NCBI GenBank assembly: GCA_012729315.1
Contig: JAAYDI010000065.1
Span: 62,001-126,000, forward strand
DNA: 64,000 bases
Source of the DNA: Planctomycetaceae bacterium
GTDB lineage: Bacteria; Planctomycetota; Planctomycetia; Pirellulales; Pirellulaceae
Reading direction: 5' to 3'
The notes beneath the pieces are model-generated. The model searched no databases. It worked only from the letters and a program-made list of their open reading frames with translations, and was not told the DNA's origin. This document shows positions 17,484-26,892 of this stretch, piece after piece. Each line of letters starts with the position of its first letter. Position 1 is the stretch's first letter. The translations under genes were made by a program, and so were the position numbers.

Positions 17484-18962
17484 TCAGCCGAGCAGTTCGC
17501 GCCGGATGTTCCCCAGCACAGACAGGAGCGGCTTGGCGTTTCCGGCGTGGTCCAGGATGCCGGAATGGGGGAACTCGTGCGGCTCCCGGTCACTCAGCTG
17601 GTTCCACACGACTGCGTGGAGCGCTGGTTTGCTCAGCAGCAGTGGAATCAGCTGACTGGCCAGGGTCTGATGCATGGCGGGAGGGGCGCCGGTGCTGGCC
17701 TGGCGCGGGACGACCTGTGCCGCGCCGGTCGCCTGCGGATCGCGTGCCCCGCTGCTGGGCATCGTCAGGTACACGATCAACGGCATCCCCAACAGGCTCC
17801 AGCGGTCCAGGTGCCGGCTGACGGCCAGCAGGTCGCGTGGCAGCGAGCCGCCGGGCCAGTAGCCCAGGTTCATCTCCAGCGCGATGCCGCCCACCCCCAG
17901 GTCGGCGCGCACCAGCGCGTCGGCGAAATGGAGTGGCGAGAGGTCGTAGTTATCGGTGGCCAGGTACTCGGCCCAGGGCTGATCGAAACTGATCACGACC
18001 GGGGCGCGCGACGACGCATCCCGCACCACTTCGATCATCGCCACGGCCAGCCGCAGGCGTTGTTCTTCCGAGAAGCCCAGGGCGCCACTCACGTTCAGCC
18101 GGCCTGCGCAGACCCACGCGTCGACCGCCCGATCGTAACGCTGCACAACGTCGCGGGCATACTTGCGTGCCGCGTCTTCGAAGGCCTCATAGCTGTGCTC
18201 CCAGCGGTACACCCAGGCGGGGAGGGAGCTGCGGTCGAGCTGCACGAGGGGCCCGCCCAGCAGCCGCAGCTCGTGCCGGCGGCACCAGGCCAGCTGTGCG
18301 TCCACCGCATCGTACCGTGCGGCGTCGGCGGTCGGCTGCAGATCCCGCCACCGGAACGGCAGGCTGGCGGCGTGGAAGGTGTCCAGGAACCGCTGTGCAG
18401 CCGGTTGCGAGGCCGGTTCGTCGCCCAGGCGGCCGGCGAGCAAGGCGGGGAGCGGGCCCTCCGTCGCACGCCGCGCGCGGATCCGTTCCAGCACCACGTC
18501 CCCGCAGAGGCTGGCAATCACGTTGCACGCCAGGTGGATGGTCTGCCGGGCGTCCGCCTCGCCACCGCGGCAGTTCGTGGTCGCCCGGAAAAAGGTGGCC
18601 ACCGCCTGCCGAAGTTCGGTCTGGACGCGATCCGGGATGGACGCCGAGTCGGACTGGAGATCGGCCACCAGCACGCGCGCACGATGGAGCACGCCGCGGG
18701 CCAGTTCGGTCACCAGATGGTAAGGCTCCGGCCGTTCCATCAACGTGCAGGTGTTGAGCACCAGCTGACCGTGGTCTGGCACCTGCCACGGTATGTACAG
18801 ACTGCCCGACTCGGAAACCGTCCGTTCCAAGCACAGCAGTCCGTCGCTCCAGCGATTGCAGCTGTGCCAGGGGATGGCCTCAATGCCCGCCAGGTAGGCC
18901 TGGTCCACGGCGTGCGGCAACAATGCATCTGGCGCCGGTGCATAGAACCGCATCTGGCCCAT
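17484..18962 (-). CDS. Glycoside hydrolase clan A-like (TIM-barrel) protein
   Basis: The 492-residue product has no signal peptide. The C-terminal two-thirds looks like a TIM barrel of endo-xylanase/GH-A type: VDAWVCAGRLNV, APVVISFDQPWAEYLA, GGIALEMNLGYWPGG, PLIVYLTMPSS, VVWNQLSDREPHEFPHSGIL and a GNAKPLLSVL ending, much as GH10 proteins finish. The acid pair cannot be placed with certainty. E in ALEMNLGY and D in SFDQPW are only candidates, so activity is uncertain. It precedes the DUF1080 gene on the same strand by 130 bp and may share its transcript. Confidence 0.65.
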   Translation of the reverse strand: MGQMRFYAPAPDALLPHAVDQAYLAGIEAIPWHSCNRWSDGLLCLERTVSESGSLYIPWQVPDHGQLVLNTCTLMERPEPYHLVTELARGVLHRARVLVADLQSDSASIPDRVQTELRQAVATFFRATTNCRGGEADARQTIHLACNVIASLCGDVVLERIRARRATEGPLPALLAGRLGDEPASQPAAQRFLDTFHAASLPFRWRDLQPTADAARYDAVDAQLAWCRRHELRLLGGPLVQLDRSSLPAWVYRWEHSYEAFEDAARKYARDVVQRYDRAVDAWVCAGRLNVSGALGFSEEQRLRLAVAMIEVVRDASSRAPVVISFDQPWAEYLATDNYDLSPLHFADALVRADLGVGGIALEMNLGYWPGGSLPRDLLAVSRHLDRWSLLGMPLIVYLTMPSSGARDPQATGAAQVVPRQASTGAPPAMHQTLASQLIPLLLSKPALHAVVWNQLSDREPHEFPHSGILDHAGNAKPLLSVLGNIRRELLG

Positions 18963-19140
18963 GGACGATTCCTCGACCTCGCACCCCGACCTCTACAATT
19001 ACAATCCCGACGAGCGGAACACGATGGGATCGCGCGACGTGACGACTACCAGCCCCCGGCGAGTTTACCGCAGCCAACGGAGTCCTTCAAGCGTGCGTCG
19101 GGTGAGCTTCCGCACCAGCTAGCCCGTCAGCAATTCGGTT

Positions 19141-19149
19141 TGCTATACT
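19141..19149 (+). promoter_or_regulatory. Extended -10 promoter of purC
   Basis: TGCTATACT at 19141-19149 is an extended -10 element (TGN plus TATACT) without a convincing -35. It would start transcription near 19156, about 40 nt before the purC ATG. Confidence 0.45.
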
Positions 19150-19196
19150 CCGGCCACCACGCCGATGGAGGTTGGCTCGGACAAGGAGATTGTGCC

Positions 19197-19232
19197 ATGA
19201 ACCAGGCCATGAACCAGGCCATGAACCAGGCC
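19197..19232 (+). repeat. Three 12-bp repeats forming the purC start
   Basis: ATGAACCAGGCC is present three times in a row, giving MNQAMNQAMNQA. All copies are in frame; only the first is at a normal distance from the Shine-Dalgarno. Confidence 0.95.
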
Positions 19233-20108
19233 ATAGTGCAGACGTCGTTGCCGGGGCTGCCCGTGCGCCGGGGCAAGGTCCGCGATGTGTACGATCTGGG
19301 GGATCAGTTGCTGCTGGTCAGCACCGACCGGATCAGCGCATTCGACTGGGTGCTGCCGACGGGGATCCCCGACAAGGGACGCGTGCTGACGCAGATCAGC
19401 AAGTTCTGGTTCGAGCAGTTGGACACGCCGCATCACATGATTGCGGCCGAGCTGGCGGCCGACCGGCTGCCTCGCGGCGCGGACCTGGCGGCTCTGGAGG
19501 GCCGCAGCATGCTGGTGCACAAGTGCCAGGTGGTGCCGGTGGAGTGCGTCGTACGTGGCTACCTGGATGGGTCTGGCTGGAAGGAGTATCAGCAGTCGGG
19601 AACGGTGTGCGGCATCCCGCTGCCCGCCGGACTCCAGCAGTGTGCGCAGCTGGCGGAGCCCATCTTCACCCCGGCGACGAAGGAGGAGAAGGGACACGAC
19701 ATCAACATCGCGTTTGAGCAGATGGAGGCGATGACGGGGGCCGTGGCCGCCGCAGAACTGCGGCGGCGGAGCATGGAAATCTACCAGCAGGGAGCCGCCT
19801 ATGCCCGCACGCGCGGCATCCTGATCGCCGACACCAAGTTCGAGTGGGGCTGGTACGAGGGGGAACTGATCCTGATCGATGAAGCGCTGACCCCCGACAG
19901 CTCGCGTTTCTGGCCGGCGGATCAGTACGAACCGGGGCACGCGCAGCCGTCGTTCGACAAGCAGTTCGTGCGGGACTGGCTGACCGCCTCCCGCTGGGAC
20001 AAGGACAGCCCGCCGCCCGCCTTGCCGCCGGAGGTGGTGGCCCGCACGCGGGAGAAGTACATCGAGGCCTACGAGCGGCTCACGGGTCAGGCGTTTCAGT
20101 GGAAGTAG
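19197..20108 (+). CDS. purC: SAICAR synthetase (long, eukaryote-like type)
   Basis: ACAAGGAGA at 19181-19189 sets the start at the ATG at 19197, giving 303 residues. It begins with three copies of MNQA encoded by a 12-bp tandem repeat, so each copy offers another ATG. Family motifs are clear: GKVRDVYD, STDRISAFDW, GIPDKG, VVRGYLDGSGWKEYQ, IADTKFEWG, LIDEALTPDSSRFWP and SFDKQFVRDW. It joins CAIR and aspartate in step 7 of de novo purine synthesis. The length is that of the ~300-residue form found in yeast and some bacteria, not the 240-residue E. coli form. Its 3' end overlaps the converging lipoprotein gene by 29 bp. Confidence 0.96.
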   Translation: MNQAMNQAMNQAIVQTSLPGLPVRRGKVRDVYDLGDQLLLVSTDRISAFDWVLPTGIPDKGRVLTQISKFWFEQLDTPHHMIAAELAADRLPRGADLAALEGRSMLVHKCQVVPVECVVRGYLDGSGWKEYQQSGTVCGIPLPAGLQQCAQLAEPIFTPATKEEKGHDINIAFEQMEAMTGAVAAAELRRRSMEIYQQGAAYARTRGILIADTKFEWGWYEGELILIDEALTPDSSRFWPADQYEPGHAQPSFDKQFVRDWLTASRWDKDSPPPALPPEVVARTREKYIEAYERLTGQAFQWK

Positions 20109-21909
20109 CGGCGGCCTGCGCTTCGAGCTGGCGTGCCCGCAGCAGGCAGCCATGGCGCTGGGGCGAATCGTCAATCAGGTAGAGCTGCCGCGCTTCCTCG
20201 ATCTTCCCGAGTGCCTCGTAGCAGCGTGCCAGATTGTAGCGCGCGCCGTTCTTCCACACCCCCTCCGGATCGCTCTCGAGCGTCCGCACCTTGAACCAGT
20301 TGACCGCGACGTCGTGGTTCCCCTGTTCCATGTGGATCAGACCGAGCCAGTAGCTGGCGTGCTTCTTCGATTCCACCTGCAGCCGCGTGATCTGGGTGAT
20401 CTTCTGTTCCCACTCGCGGTCCGTCGTCTCGATCGTGCGTTCGAGCCCGACCGCTTTCTGCATGTTGCGGTCCTTCTCAATGCCCTCGATCTGCGCGTTG
20501 GACATGCGCGCGGCCAGGTAGAACGCCGTAGCGCCCGGCTGGTCCGCCTGCTTCTCGAAGTGGCCGAGGAGGTGCTGTCGCCGGCCGCGCACCACCGTGC
20601 TCAGACCCTGGAACACACCGTAATCGAGGAACTCCTGCCACTGCAGCTGCGGGTCGCGCGCCATCAGTGCCGCGCGGGCCTGGTGGTACATGAGCGCCTC
20701 GAACGGGACGGCCCACAGCCGCACATCGGTGATGCCGGCGCAGGCCGCCAACTGCGACTTGATCTCCGATGGCAGGTAGCTCAACACCATCTGGTCGGCC
20801 GCGTCGAGCGTCTGCTCGACCAGACGCATGCGCTGATAGAGGAACTGTGGCGCCACGTCGATCAGGGCCACGACCTTGTCCAGATCCTCGCGCCGCACGC
20901 GGTATCGGTACTTGTCCCCGATGTCGAGCGACTCGATCAACTGAGGATTGGCCAGTACGTCGGCCAGCGTCGCAATCCCCTGACCGTCCGGCCCCGGCAG
21001 CACCAGCCCTAACTCCGGATCGAACAGAAACAGCTGCTTGTCCAGCAGCACCGCCGGCAGCCACTCCTGCGCACGTCCCGTCTTGCGGTCGATGCTCAAC
21101 ATCACCGTATCGATGCGCAGCTGGCGGGCCAGCAGCATGAAGATCCGCGCCCGCTGATAGGCGTCGCCGCGCCCGTAGAGCAGAACGTTCCACGGATGCT
21201 GGTTATACCCCGGACCGGGCAGGCCTCGCATCGGTGGTGGCCAGTCGGCCATGGCCGCGTCCGATTCTGTGCCGACCGCGGGCCCCACCTCTGTCTGCTT
21301 CGGGTAGTCCAGCAACTCCTCCAGCTGAATGTTGCGGATCGTCCAGTCGAACAGCGACACGCAGGTGGCCAGATCCCGGGCGCTGCGGCCCGTCAAACCG
21401 CTGTGGCCGGTGATCCACTCCGCCAGCGCGGCCGGTGGAGGCTGCTGGCCGGCCCACCGGGCAATGGCCCGCAACCATCGGTTTTCCTCGAGAAAAAGAA
21501 TGTCACCCAGGAAGAACTCGTAGCCGGCCAGCGCCCGCTCGGACGTGAGTTCCTTCGTCGCCGGCGCACGCTTGGTCGCGTCCGGGAGCGTGCTGAGCAT
21601 GGAGTCGACCGACCACCGCGGCTCGGCCGCCTGATCGCGGATCCAGCGGTTCAGGTAGTAGTTGGCCTGCCCGGCCGACCGGTCCATGTTGTGCTCGTCA
21701 CGCTGTTTGAGGAAATCGATCGCCACGGCGAAGTGATCGCGGTCGAGCTTGGGACTGGCCACGGCCGGGACCGGATCGCTGGTGACGGCCGGTGCCTGCT
21801 GCCGGCAGCCTGCCAGGCCGGCGCCCAGGCCGAGGACGACCGCGATGGCGACCCACCTGGCTGTGGCGCTGGGTGCGGGAAGAAAAACACGCATGGATGA
21901 AGTCTTCAT
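20080..21909 (-). CDS. Large lipoprotein with transglutaminase-like segment
   Basis: The 609-residue protein has a hydrophobic N-terminus ending in the lipobox LAGC, so it should be lipid-anchored in the envelope. Around residues 240-300 a segment (LLYGRGDAYQRARIFMLLAR, then EWLPAVLLDKQLFLFDPELG) recalls the transglutaminase-like fold, where a cysteine would be expected but is not seen. The C-terminus has TPR-like helices (ASYWLGLIHMEQGNHDVAVN, ARYNLARCYEALGKIEEARQ), fitting a protein-protein scaffold. I do not know its function. It converges on purC, overlapping it by 29 bp. An internal ATG at 21894 is an equally good start. Confidence 0.8.
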   Translation of the reverse strand: MKTSSMRVFLPAPSATARWVAIAVVLGLGAGLAGCRQQAPAVTSDPVPAVASPKLDRDHFAVAIDFLKQRDEHNMDRSAGQANYYLNRWIRDQAAEPRWSVDSMLSTLPDATKRAPATKELTSERALAGYEFFLGDILFLEENRWLRAIARWAGQQPPPAALAEWITGHSGLTGRSARDLATCVSLFDWTIRNIQLEELLDYPKQTEVGPAVGTESDAAMADWPPPMRGLPGPGYNQHPWNVLLYGRGDAYQRARIFMLLARQLRIDTVMLSIDRKTGRAQEWLPAVLLDKQLFLFDPELGLVLPGPDGQGIATLADVLANPQLIESLDIGDKYRYRVRREDLDKVVALIDVAPQFLYQRMRLVEQTLDAADQMVLSYLPSEIKSQLAACAGITDVRLWAVPFEALMYHQARAALMARDPQLQWQEFLDYGVFQGLSTVVRGRRQHLLGHFEKQADQPGATAFYLAARMSNAQIEGIEKDRNMQKAVGLERTIETTDREWEQKITQITRLQVESKKHASYWLGLIHMEQGNHDVAVNWFKVRTLESDPEGVWKNGARYNLARCYEALGKIEEARQLYLIDDSPQRHGCLLRARQLEAQAAATSTETPDP

Positions 21910-21960
21910 GATCTGGATCTCGGGCTTGCGGCGCGATCGCCGAACGCAGCTCGTCGCATC

Positions 21961-21988
21961 TCGCGTCTCGCGTCTCGCGTCTCGCGTC
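21961..21988. repeat. Heptamer TCGCGTC in four tandem copies
   Basis: Four perfect copies of TCGCGTC fill 28 bp of the spacer between the lipoprotein gene and the kdsA stop, preceded by a near copy (TCGCATC). Confidence 0.92.
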
Positions 21989-22014
21989 TAGTGTCAGTGT
22001 AATGTGCGGCCGGG

Positions 22015-22851
22015 CTATCGCAAACTCTCGACCGTCTCCCGCAGCCGCACGAGTCGCCTGAGCAGCGCGGGAAACTGTGCCAGCGGGATCATGTTCGGAC
22101 CGTCGCTGGGCGATGAGTCGGGATCGGGGTGTGTCTCAAAGAACAGTCCGTCCACGCCCACGGCCACCGCCGCACGCGCCAGCGGTTCGACCATCTGCCG
22201 ATTGCCGCCGGTTGCCGCGCCCAGCCCGCCAGGCTCCTGCACGCTGTGGGTCGCATCGAACACGACCGGTACGCCCAGGGCCCGCATCTGCGGCAGGCTG
22301 CGCATGTCATTCACCAGGCGGCCGTAGCCGAAGAATGTGCCGCGTTCGCACACCAGTACATGGCGGCAGCCGGCGGCCGACAGCTTGTCGACCACGTGCC
22401 GCATGTCCCCCGGCGCCATGAACTGGCCCTTCTTCACATGCACCGCGCGGCGCGTGGCTGCCGCTGCCACCAGCAGGTCGGTCTGGCGCGCCAGGAAGGC
22501 CGGGATCTGGATCAGCTCGCACACGTCGGCCACCGCCGCCGCCTGGTGCGCTTCATGAATGTCCGTGGTCACCGGCAGCCCTGTCCGGCGCGCCACCTCC
22601 CGCAGCATGTCCAGGCCGCGGTCCAGTCCGGGGCCGCGGCCCGACGCGATGCTCGTGCGGTTCGCCTTGTCGAACGACGCCTTGAAGACCAGGTTCACCG
22701 GCAGCTCGGCCACCGCCGCCTGTAGCTGGCTCGCGATCTCGAGTGCTAACGACTCGCTCTCCAGCACACAGGGGCCGGCAATCAGCAGCAGCGGGCAGCC
22801 CGCGCCACAACGATAGGGACCGATCGAAATCGGGTTCTCCGTTACAGACAT
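22015..22851 (-). CDS. kdsA: 3-deoxy-8-phosphooctulonate synthase
   Basis: The ATG at 22851 gives 278 residues. Motifs of KDO-8-phosphate synthase are in place: [76 protein letters not shown] and [20 protein letters not shown]. It condenses phosphoenolpyruvate with arabinose 5-phosphate for KDO, the inner core sugar of lipopolysaccharide. Its start overlaps the end of the lipid kinase gene by 10 bp, so both are co-translated. The absence of a Cys at the metal site (N in CELIQIPAF and related positions not resolvable) leaves metal dependence open. Confidence 0.95.
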   Translation of the reverse strand: MSVTENPISIGPYRCGAGCPLLLIAGPCVLESESLALEIASQLQAAVAELPVNLVFKASFDKANRTSIASGRGPGLDRGLDMLREVARRTGLPVTTDIHEAHQAAAVADVCELIQIPAFLARQTDLLVAAAATRRAVHVKKGQFMAPGDMRHVVDKLSAAGCRHVLVCERGTFFGYGRLVNDMRSLPQMRALGVPVVFDATHSVQEPGGLGAATGGNRQMVEPLARAAVAVGVDGLFFETHPDPDSSPSDGPNMIPLAQFPALLRRLVRLRETVESLR

Positions 22852-23831
22852 TTCCCGGCAGCCTCCTCCGCTGCATGCTGGAATCCGTGTCGTACCGCCC
22901 AGGTTTCCGTGACCAGCGCGCACATACGCCCGGGCATCGCCGCAATCTCCACCGGCAGCACTCCACCCGGATCGCCGTCGAGCTGGTAGGGTACCTCGCC
23001 GTCGGACTCGATCCGCACGCGTTCCGCCCGGACACACCGACAATCTTCCCACTCAGGATGCCGGCCTCGCAAGATCCCGGACAGGTATCGCAGGCCATGT
23101 GCCAGGGAACCACGCTCAAACAGGCACACATCGACCAGGCCGTCGGTGCCCACCGCATCCGGGACGATCCGTAGCCCCCCGGCATACATCGGGAGATTCA
23201 CGACAAACACCCATCGGGCTGCACCCGATGCCGGGGACCCGCTCGGCTGCCCAGCGGCCCCCCGCGGTGCACACTCAATCCGTATCTCCGGATACGCGTA
23301 TCGACAAATCGATTCCAGAATCGGTTTGATGTACGTCGTGTGCCGGATATGGCCACGGCGATGCCGGTGGAGTCCACGCACCACGTGCGCGTCAAATCCA
23401 CAACCGACCATCAGCAGGAACAGCCGGTCGCCGGCGCGACCGGCGTCCAACGCCACCGTCGCCCCGTGCAGGATCGTGTGGCGCAGCGCGTCGAGCGAAA
23501 ACGGGTAGGCGAGGTACTTGGCCAGCAGATTCTCGGTGCCCAACGGCAGGACCGTGACAGGCGTGCCCGGCGGCGTGGCGTTGACCACCGCCGCCACCGT
23601 TCCATCACCGCCCGCCGCGACCACGGCACGAATCGACCGGTCGCAGCGATTGCCCACCGCCCGGCCGAGCGCCGCCGGATCGGTGAACGTTTCGACCTGC
23701 AGCCCGCTGGCCGCAAGTTGCTGGCGGAGTTGATCCACGCGACTCTCGCCAGCCCGTGCGCCAGCTGTCGCGTTGACCAGGATCAGCACGCGGCGGGCTT
23801 CCGGTGGCAGATAGCGAATCAGACGAGTCAT
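22842..23831 (-). CDS. Diacylglycerol kinase-family lipid kinase
   Basis: Starting at the ATG at 23831 gives 329 residues. The nucleotide-binding motif AAGGDGTVA (GGDGT at 74-78) and [10 protein letters not shown] are diagnostic of the DAGK catalytic fold (YegS/DgkB-like); the C-terminal half is the beta-sandwich with [12 protein letters not shown] and QLDGDPGG. It would phosphorylate diacylglycerol or a related lipid at the inner membrane face. It overlaps kdsA by 10 bp, pairing lipid phosphorylation with KDO synthesis, both envelope functions. Upstream ATGs in the pyrimidine-rich spacer are not credible starts. Confidence 0.92.
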   Translation of the reverse strand: MTRLIRYLPPEARRVLILVNATAGARAGESRVDQLRQQLAASGLQVETFTDPAALGRAVGNRCDRSIRAVVAAGGDGTVAAVVNATPPGTPVTVLPLGTENLLAKYLAYPFSLDALRHTILHGATVALDAGRAGDRLFLLMVGCGFDAHVVRGLHRHRRGHIRHTTYIKPILESICRYAYPEIRIECAPRGAAGQPSGSPASGAARWVFVVNLPMYAGGLRIVPDAVGTDGLVDVCLFERGSLAHGLRYLSGILRGRHPEWEDCRCVRAERVRIESDGEVPYQLDGDPGGVLPVEIAAMPGRMCALVTETWAVRHGFQHAAEEAAGKCL

Positions 23832-23929
23832 CAAGCGTACCCTGTCGTCCCTGGAGCGGCGTCCCTGGGGGATCCGGCCCGTGTCGAGGATGGCAACTGT
23901 CGTTGATGGTAACACAGGGAAAAGAATAG

Positions 23930-23986
23930 AGCAGGAGAGAGGAGAATGTAGAGCAAATAAGACAAAACTCACCACTCTCTCCTGCT
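23930..23986. repeat. Inverted repeat in a purine/pyrimidine-biased spacer
   Basis: AGCAGGAGAGA at 23930-23940 is the exact complement of TCTCTCCTGCT at 23976-23986, with a 35-nt loop. The left side of the spacer is nearly all purines and 23971-24027 nearly all pyrimidines. A second pairing exists between GAGAGGAGAA (23937-23946) and TTCTCCTCTC (24015-24024), so two alternative stems compete. It lies just upstream of the lipid kinase gene. The whole 338-bp spacer has no gene. Confidence 0.7.
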
Positions 23987-24169
23987 TCTCTCTCTTTTCT
24001 CTCTCCTCTCTGCTTTCTCCTCTCTCGCAACGCATGGGCTTGATCCTAGGACCGCTGGGCGTTAGGCTTACAAATTCCTGACACAACGTGCTGAGGGGCG
24101 TTCCGCGCGAGGTGCCGGGGTCGCTTCGTCGTTCATGGGGTTCACTAACTCGTTGATACACGACGACTT

Positions 24170-24243
24170 GCCAGCGTAGCTTCAATTGGCAGAGCACCGC
24201 ATTCGTAATGCGGGGGTTGTGGGTTCGACTCCCACCGCTGGCT
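24170..24243 (+). tRNA. tRNA-Thr (anticodon CGT)
   Basis: A full cloverleaf: acceptor GCCAGCG with CGCTGGC, D arm AGCT...GAGCACC region, anticodon stem CCGCA/TGCGG with loop TTCGTAA (anticodon CGT), and T arm GTGGG-TTCGACT-CCCAC; 74 nt with discriminator T and no encoded CCA. It reads the ACG threonine codon. It lies 70 bp before the TPR/alpha-CTD gene on the same strand with no terminator between, so read-through is likely. Confidence 0.96.
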
Positions 24244-24313
24244 TTTGCGTTTTACGCGTGCGCAGCCTGCCGAATCGCCGCGGCTAATGCCGGCTCTTAG
24301 GGGGTACCTGTAC

Positions 24314-25639
24314 ATGGCGCAAGGGTTGGATATCGACCTGAAAGAAATCGTGTTGTCCAACAGCACTTTCGGGCCCAACGAGATCGACCAACTGACGCAG
24401 GCGATCTCGGGAGATGCTTCCTGGGTGCCCGTACTGCGGGATTCGGTATCGGAGTTGGAGGCCAGCGACAGTCTGACCCCCGCGATGGCGGTGCGGCTTG
24501 GCGTCTGCTACTACCTGCTGGGACGCACGAACCGGGCGATCGAGACGTTGCGCAGTGCGGATGGCAGTGCATTGGCGCTGTTCTATCTGGGGCGATCGTT
24601 GTTTGCCACGGGCGAGTATGCGGAGGCGATTACCAGCTATCATGCGGCGCGCGGCGCCGGCTACAACGCCGATCATTGTGCTCTGGCCACCGGCGAGGCT
24701 CAGCGGTATATGGGGGACGCGGCCGCCTCGCTGGCCACGCTCGACGAGTTGTCGGGCGCGATTGAGCAGACGGCCGAGTATCTGTATCAGCGGGGGGCCA
24801 CGATCGCGGCGCTCGGCGGCAATCCGACCGAGGTTGTGGCGCTTTACGAGCGGGCCGTGGCTACTGACCCGCGACATCCGGGCGCCCTGTTCGGCCTGGC
24901 ACTTGAGTGCGATCGCCGCGGCGATGACGACCGGGCGCTGGAATTGTGCGAACGCGCGGTCCAGGGCTACCCGACTCACGTCGGTTCGCTGCTGAATCTG
25001 GGGCTCATGTACGAAGACCGTCTGCAGTACGAGGCGGCGCAAGCCTGTTACCGGCGGATCCTGGACAGCTTTCCCAACGATCCGCGGGCCCGGCTGTATT
25101 TCAAAGACGCCTCGGCGTCGGGCGACATGTTCTATGACGAGGAAGCGCAGAAGCGTGCCGAGCGGCTCAATCGGGTGCTGAACATCCCCGTGACCGATTT
25201 CGAACTGTCGGTGCGCAGCCGCAATTGCCTGCAGAAGATGGGGGTCCGCACGCTGGGCGACCTCACGCGCATCACGGAAATTGAGCTGTTGTCGAGCAAG
25301 AACTTCGGCGAAACATCGTTGATCGAGATTCGCGACATGCTGCACTCCAAGGGGCTGGACCTGGGCATGTACGTCGACCGTCGCCCGGAGCCGGAAGTGC
25401 AGCTCGACCTGTCCGACCTCTCGCCGGACGAACAGGCGGTGCTGGAACGCCCGGTATCCGATCTGAATCTGTCGGTGCGGGCCCGTAAATGTATGGTCCG
25501 GTTGGGCTTGACTACGCTGGGGGAACTGATTCGCAAGACGGGTGACGACCTGCTGGAGTGCAAGAACTTCGGCGTCACGAGTCTGAACGAAGTTCGCGAG
25601 AAGCTGGCCCAGGTGAATCTCAAGTTGCGCGGCGAGTGA
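24314..25639 (+). CDS. TPR protein with two RNA polymerase alpha-CTD-like domains
   Basis: I start at the ATG at 24314 (441 residues) since upstream codons run into the tRNA. Residues about 60-285 are TPR-type helical repeats. Two helix-hairpin-helix modules follow: about 295-352 ([20 protein letters not shown], then [11 protein letters not shown]) and about 382-441 ([20 protein letters not shown], then [11 protein letters not shown]). Both closely resemble the C-terminal domain of RpoA, which binds UP elements and activators. The rest of RpoA is absent. It could recruit or mimic polymerase at DNA through the paired domains while the TPR binds a partner; this is inference. It overlaps tgt by one base (TGATG) and follows tRNA-Thr. 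Confidence 0.88.
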   Translation: MAQGLDIDLKEIVLSNSTFGPNEIDQLTQAISGDASWVPVLRDSVSELEASDSLTPAMAVRLGVCYYLLGRTNRAIETLRSADGSALALFYLGRSLFATGEYAEAITSYHAARGAGYNADHCALATGEAQRYMGDAAASLATLDELSGAIEQTAEYLYQRGATIAALGGNPTEVVALYERAVATDPRHPGALFGLALECDRRGDDDRALELCERAVQGYPTHVGSLLNLGLMYEDRLQYEAAQACYRRILDSFPNDPRARLYFKDASASGDMFYDEEAQKRAERLNRVLNIPVTDFELSVRSRNCLQKMGVRTLGDLTRITEIELLSSKNFGETSLIEIRDMLHSKGLDLGMYVDRRPEPEVQLDLSDLSPDEQAVLERPVSDLNLSVRARKCMVRLGLTTLGELIRKTGDDLLECKNFGVTSLNEVREKLAQVNLKLRGE

Positions 25640-26781
25640 TGGCGGCTCCACCGCTGTGTCTGAAGATCCAGGCTACGGATCCGACCTGCGCGGCCCGCTG
25701 CGGCGTGCTGCAGACGGCCCATGGTGAGGTGCAGTTGCCGGCCTTCATGCCGGTGGGCACGCAGGCGACCGTCAAAGGCTGTACGAGCCAGATGGTCGCC
25801 CAGACCGGGGCCCAGATGGTCCTGGGCAACGCCTACCATCTGGCGCTGCGGCCCGGCGCGGACATCGTGCGGGAACTCGGTGGGCTGCACCGATTCATGG
25901 GATGGGACGGACCGATCCTGACCGACAGCGGTGGATTTCAGGTCTTCAGTCTCGAGCGGCTGTGCCGGGTCTCGGACGCGGCCGTCGAGTTCCGCTCCCA
26001 CGTCGACGGCCACATGGTGACGCTCTCACCCGAACGGGCCATCGCAATCCAGGAGGCGTTGGGCAGCGACATCGCCATGGTGCTGGACCAGGTGATCGCC
26101 CTGCCGAACGACCTGGCCGCTGTCCGGGCGGCATGTGAGCGGACGGTGGACTGGGCGGTGCGGTGCCGCGCTGCTGCCCGGCGGTCCGATCAGGCGCTCT
26201 TCGCGATCGTCCAGGGGGGGCTGGACGTGGAGCTGCGGCGCTGGTGTGCGGGCCAGCTGGTGGCGCTGGACTTCGCCGGCTATGCGATCGGTGGTCTGAG
26301 TGTGGGGGAACGCCCCGAAGAAATGTATGCCATGCTGGATGTCACCTGCCCGGCCCTGCCGGAGGACCGGCCGCGTTATCTGATGGGGGTGGGGAGACCT
26401 GCGGATATTCTGGAGGCGATCCGCCGCGGCGTCGATCTGTTCGATTGCGTCATGCCGACCCGTAACGGCCGCAACGCGTTGGCCTTCACCGACCGTGGCC
26501 CGCTTCGTCTGCGCAACCAGGTTCACCGATGCGACCCGCAGCCGCTGGAGCCCGATTGCCCGTGCCTGGCTTGCCGCCACAGCCGGGGTTACCTGCACCA
26601 TCTGTTCAAGGCGGGCGAGATGCTTGGCCCCATGCTGCTGACCGTGCACAACTTGACCTACTATCAGCGTCTGATGCGCGGTGCACGGGAGGCGATTGCG
26701 CGGGGTCGATTCATGGACTTTTTTCAGCAGCGGATGGCCGGCTGGTCGGCCGCGGCACGGCAGGATGCCCCGACGGCGTGA
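25639..26781 (+). CDS. tgt: Queuine tRNA-ribosyltransferase (tRNA-guanine transglycosylase)
   Basis: The ATG at 25639 overlaps the previous stop (TGATG) and gives 380 residues. Motifs: [33 protein letters not shown] (substrate Asp at 96), [26 protein letters not shown] (nucleophile Asp) and the zinc site CPCLAC with a downstream H. The enzyme swaps guanine 34 for preQ1 in tRNAs for Asp, Asn, His and Tyr. Sitting immediately before yajC-secDF is the classic bacterial arrangement. Confidence 0.97.
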   Translation: MAAPPLCLKIQATDPTCAARCGVLQTAHGEVQLPAFMPVGTQATVKGCTSQMVAQTGAQMVLGNAYHLALRPGADIVRELGGLHRFMGWDGPILTDSGGFQVFSLERLCRVSDAAVEFRSHVDGHMVTLSPERAIAIQEALGSDIAMVLDQVIALPNDLAAVRAACERTVDWAVRCRAAARRSDQALFAIVQGGLDVELRRWCAGQLVALDFAGYAIGGLSVGERPEEMYAMLDVTCPALPEDRPRYLMGVGRPADILEAIRRGVDLFDCVMPTRNGRNALAFTDRGPLRLRNQVHRCDPQPLEPDCPCLACRHSRGYLHHLFKAGEMLGPMLLTVHNLTYYQRLMRGAREAIARGRFMDFFQQRMAGWSAAARQDAPTA

Positions 26782-26892
26782 CGCGGTGACGCCCTGTGCT
26801 GCGCGGTTGCCGGGCTGCCGGGGACCTGAGCGCTGCGCCCTTGCTCGTTGCGCCACAAGATCTTAAGATATCGACCTATTCAATCGGGGGTA

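Noticed and set aside
24170-24243. tRNA-like pseudogene next to the TPR gene
   Set aside because: All cloverleaf stems pair and the T loop is normal, so it is a true tRNA.
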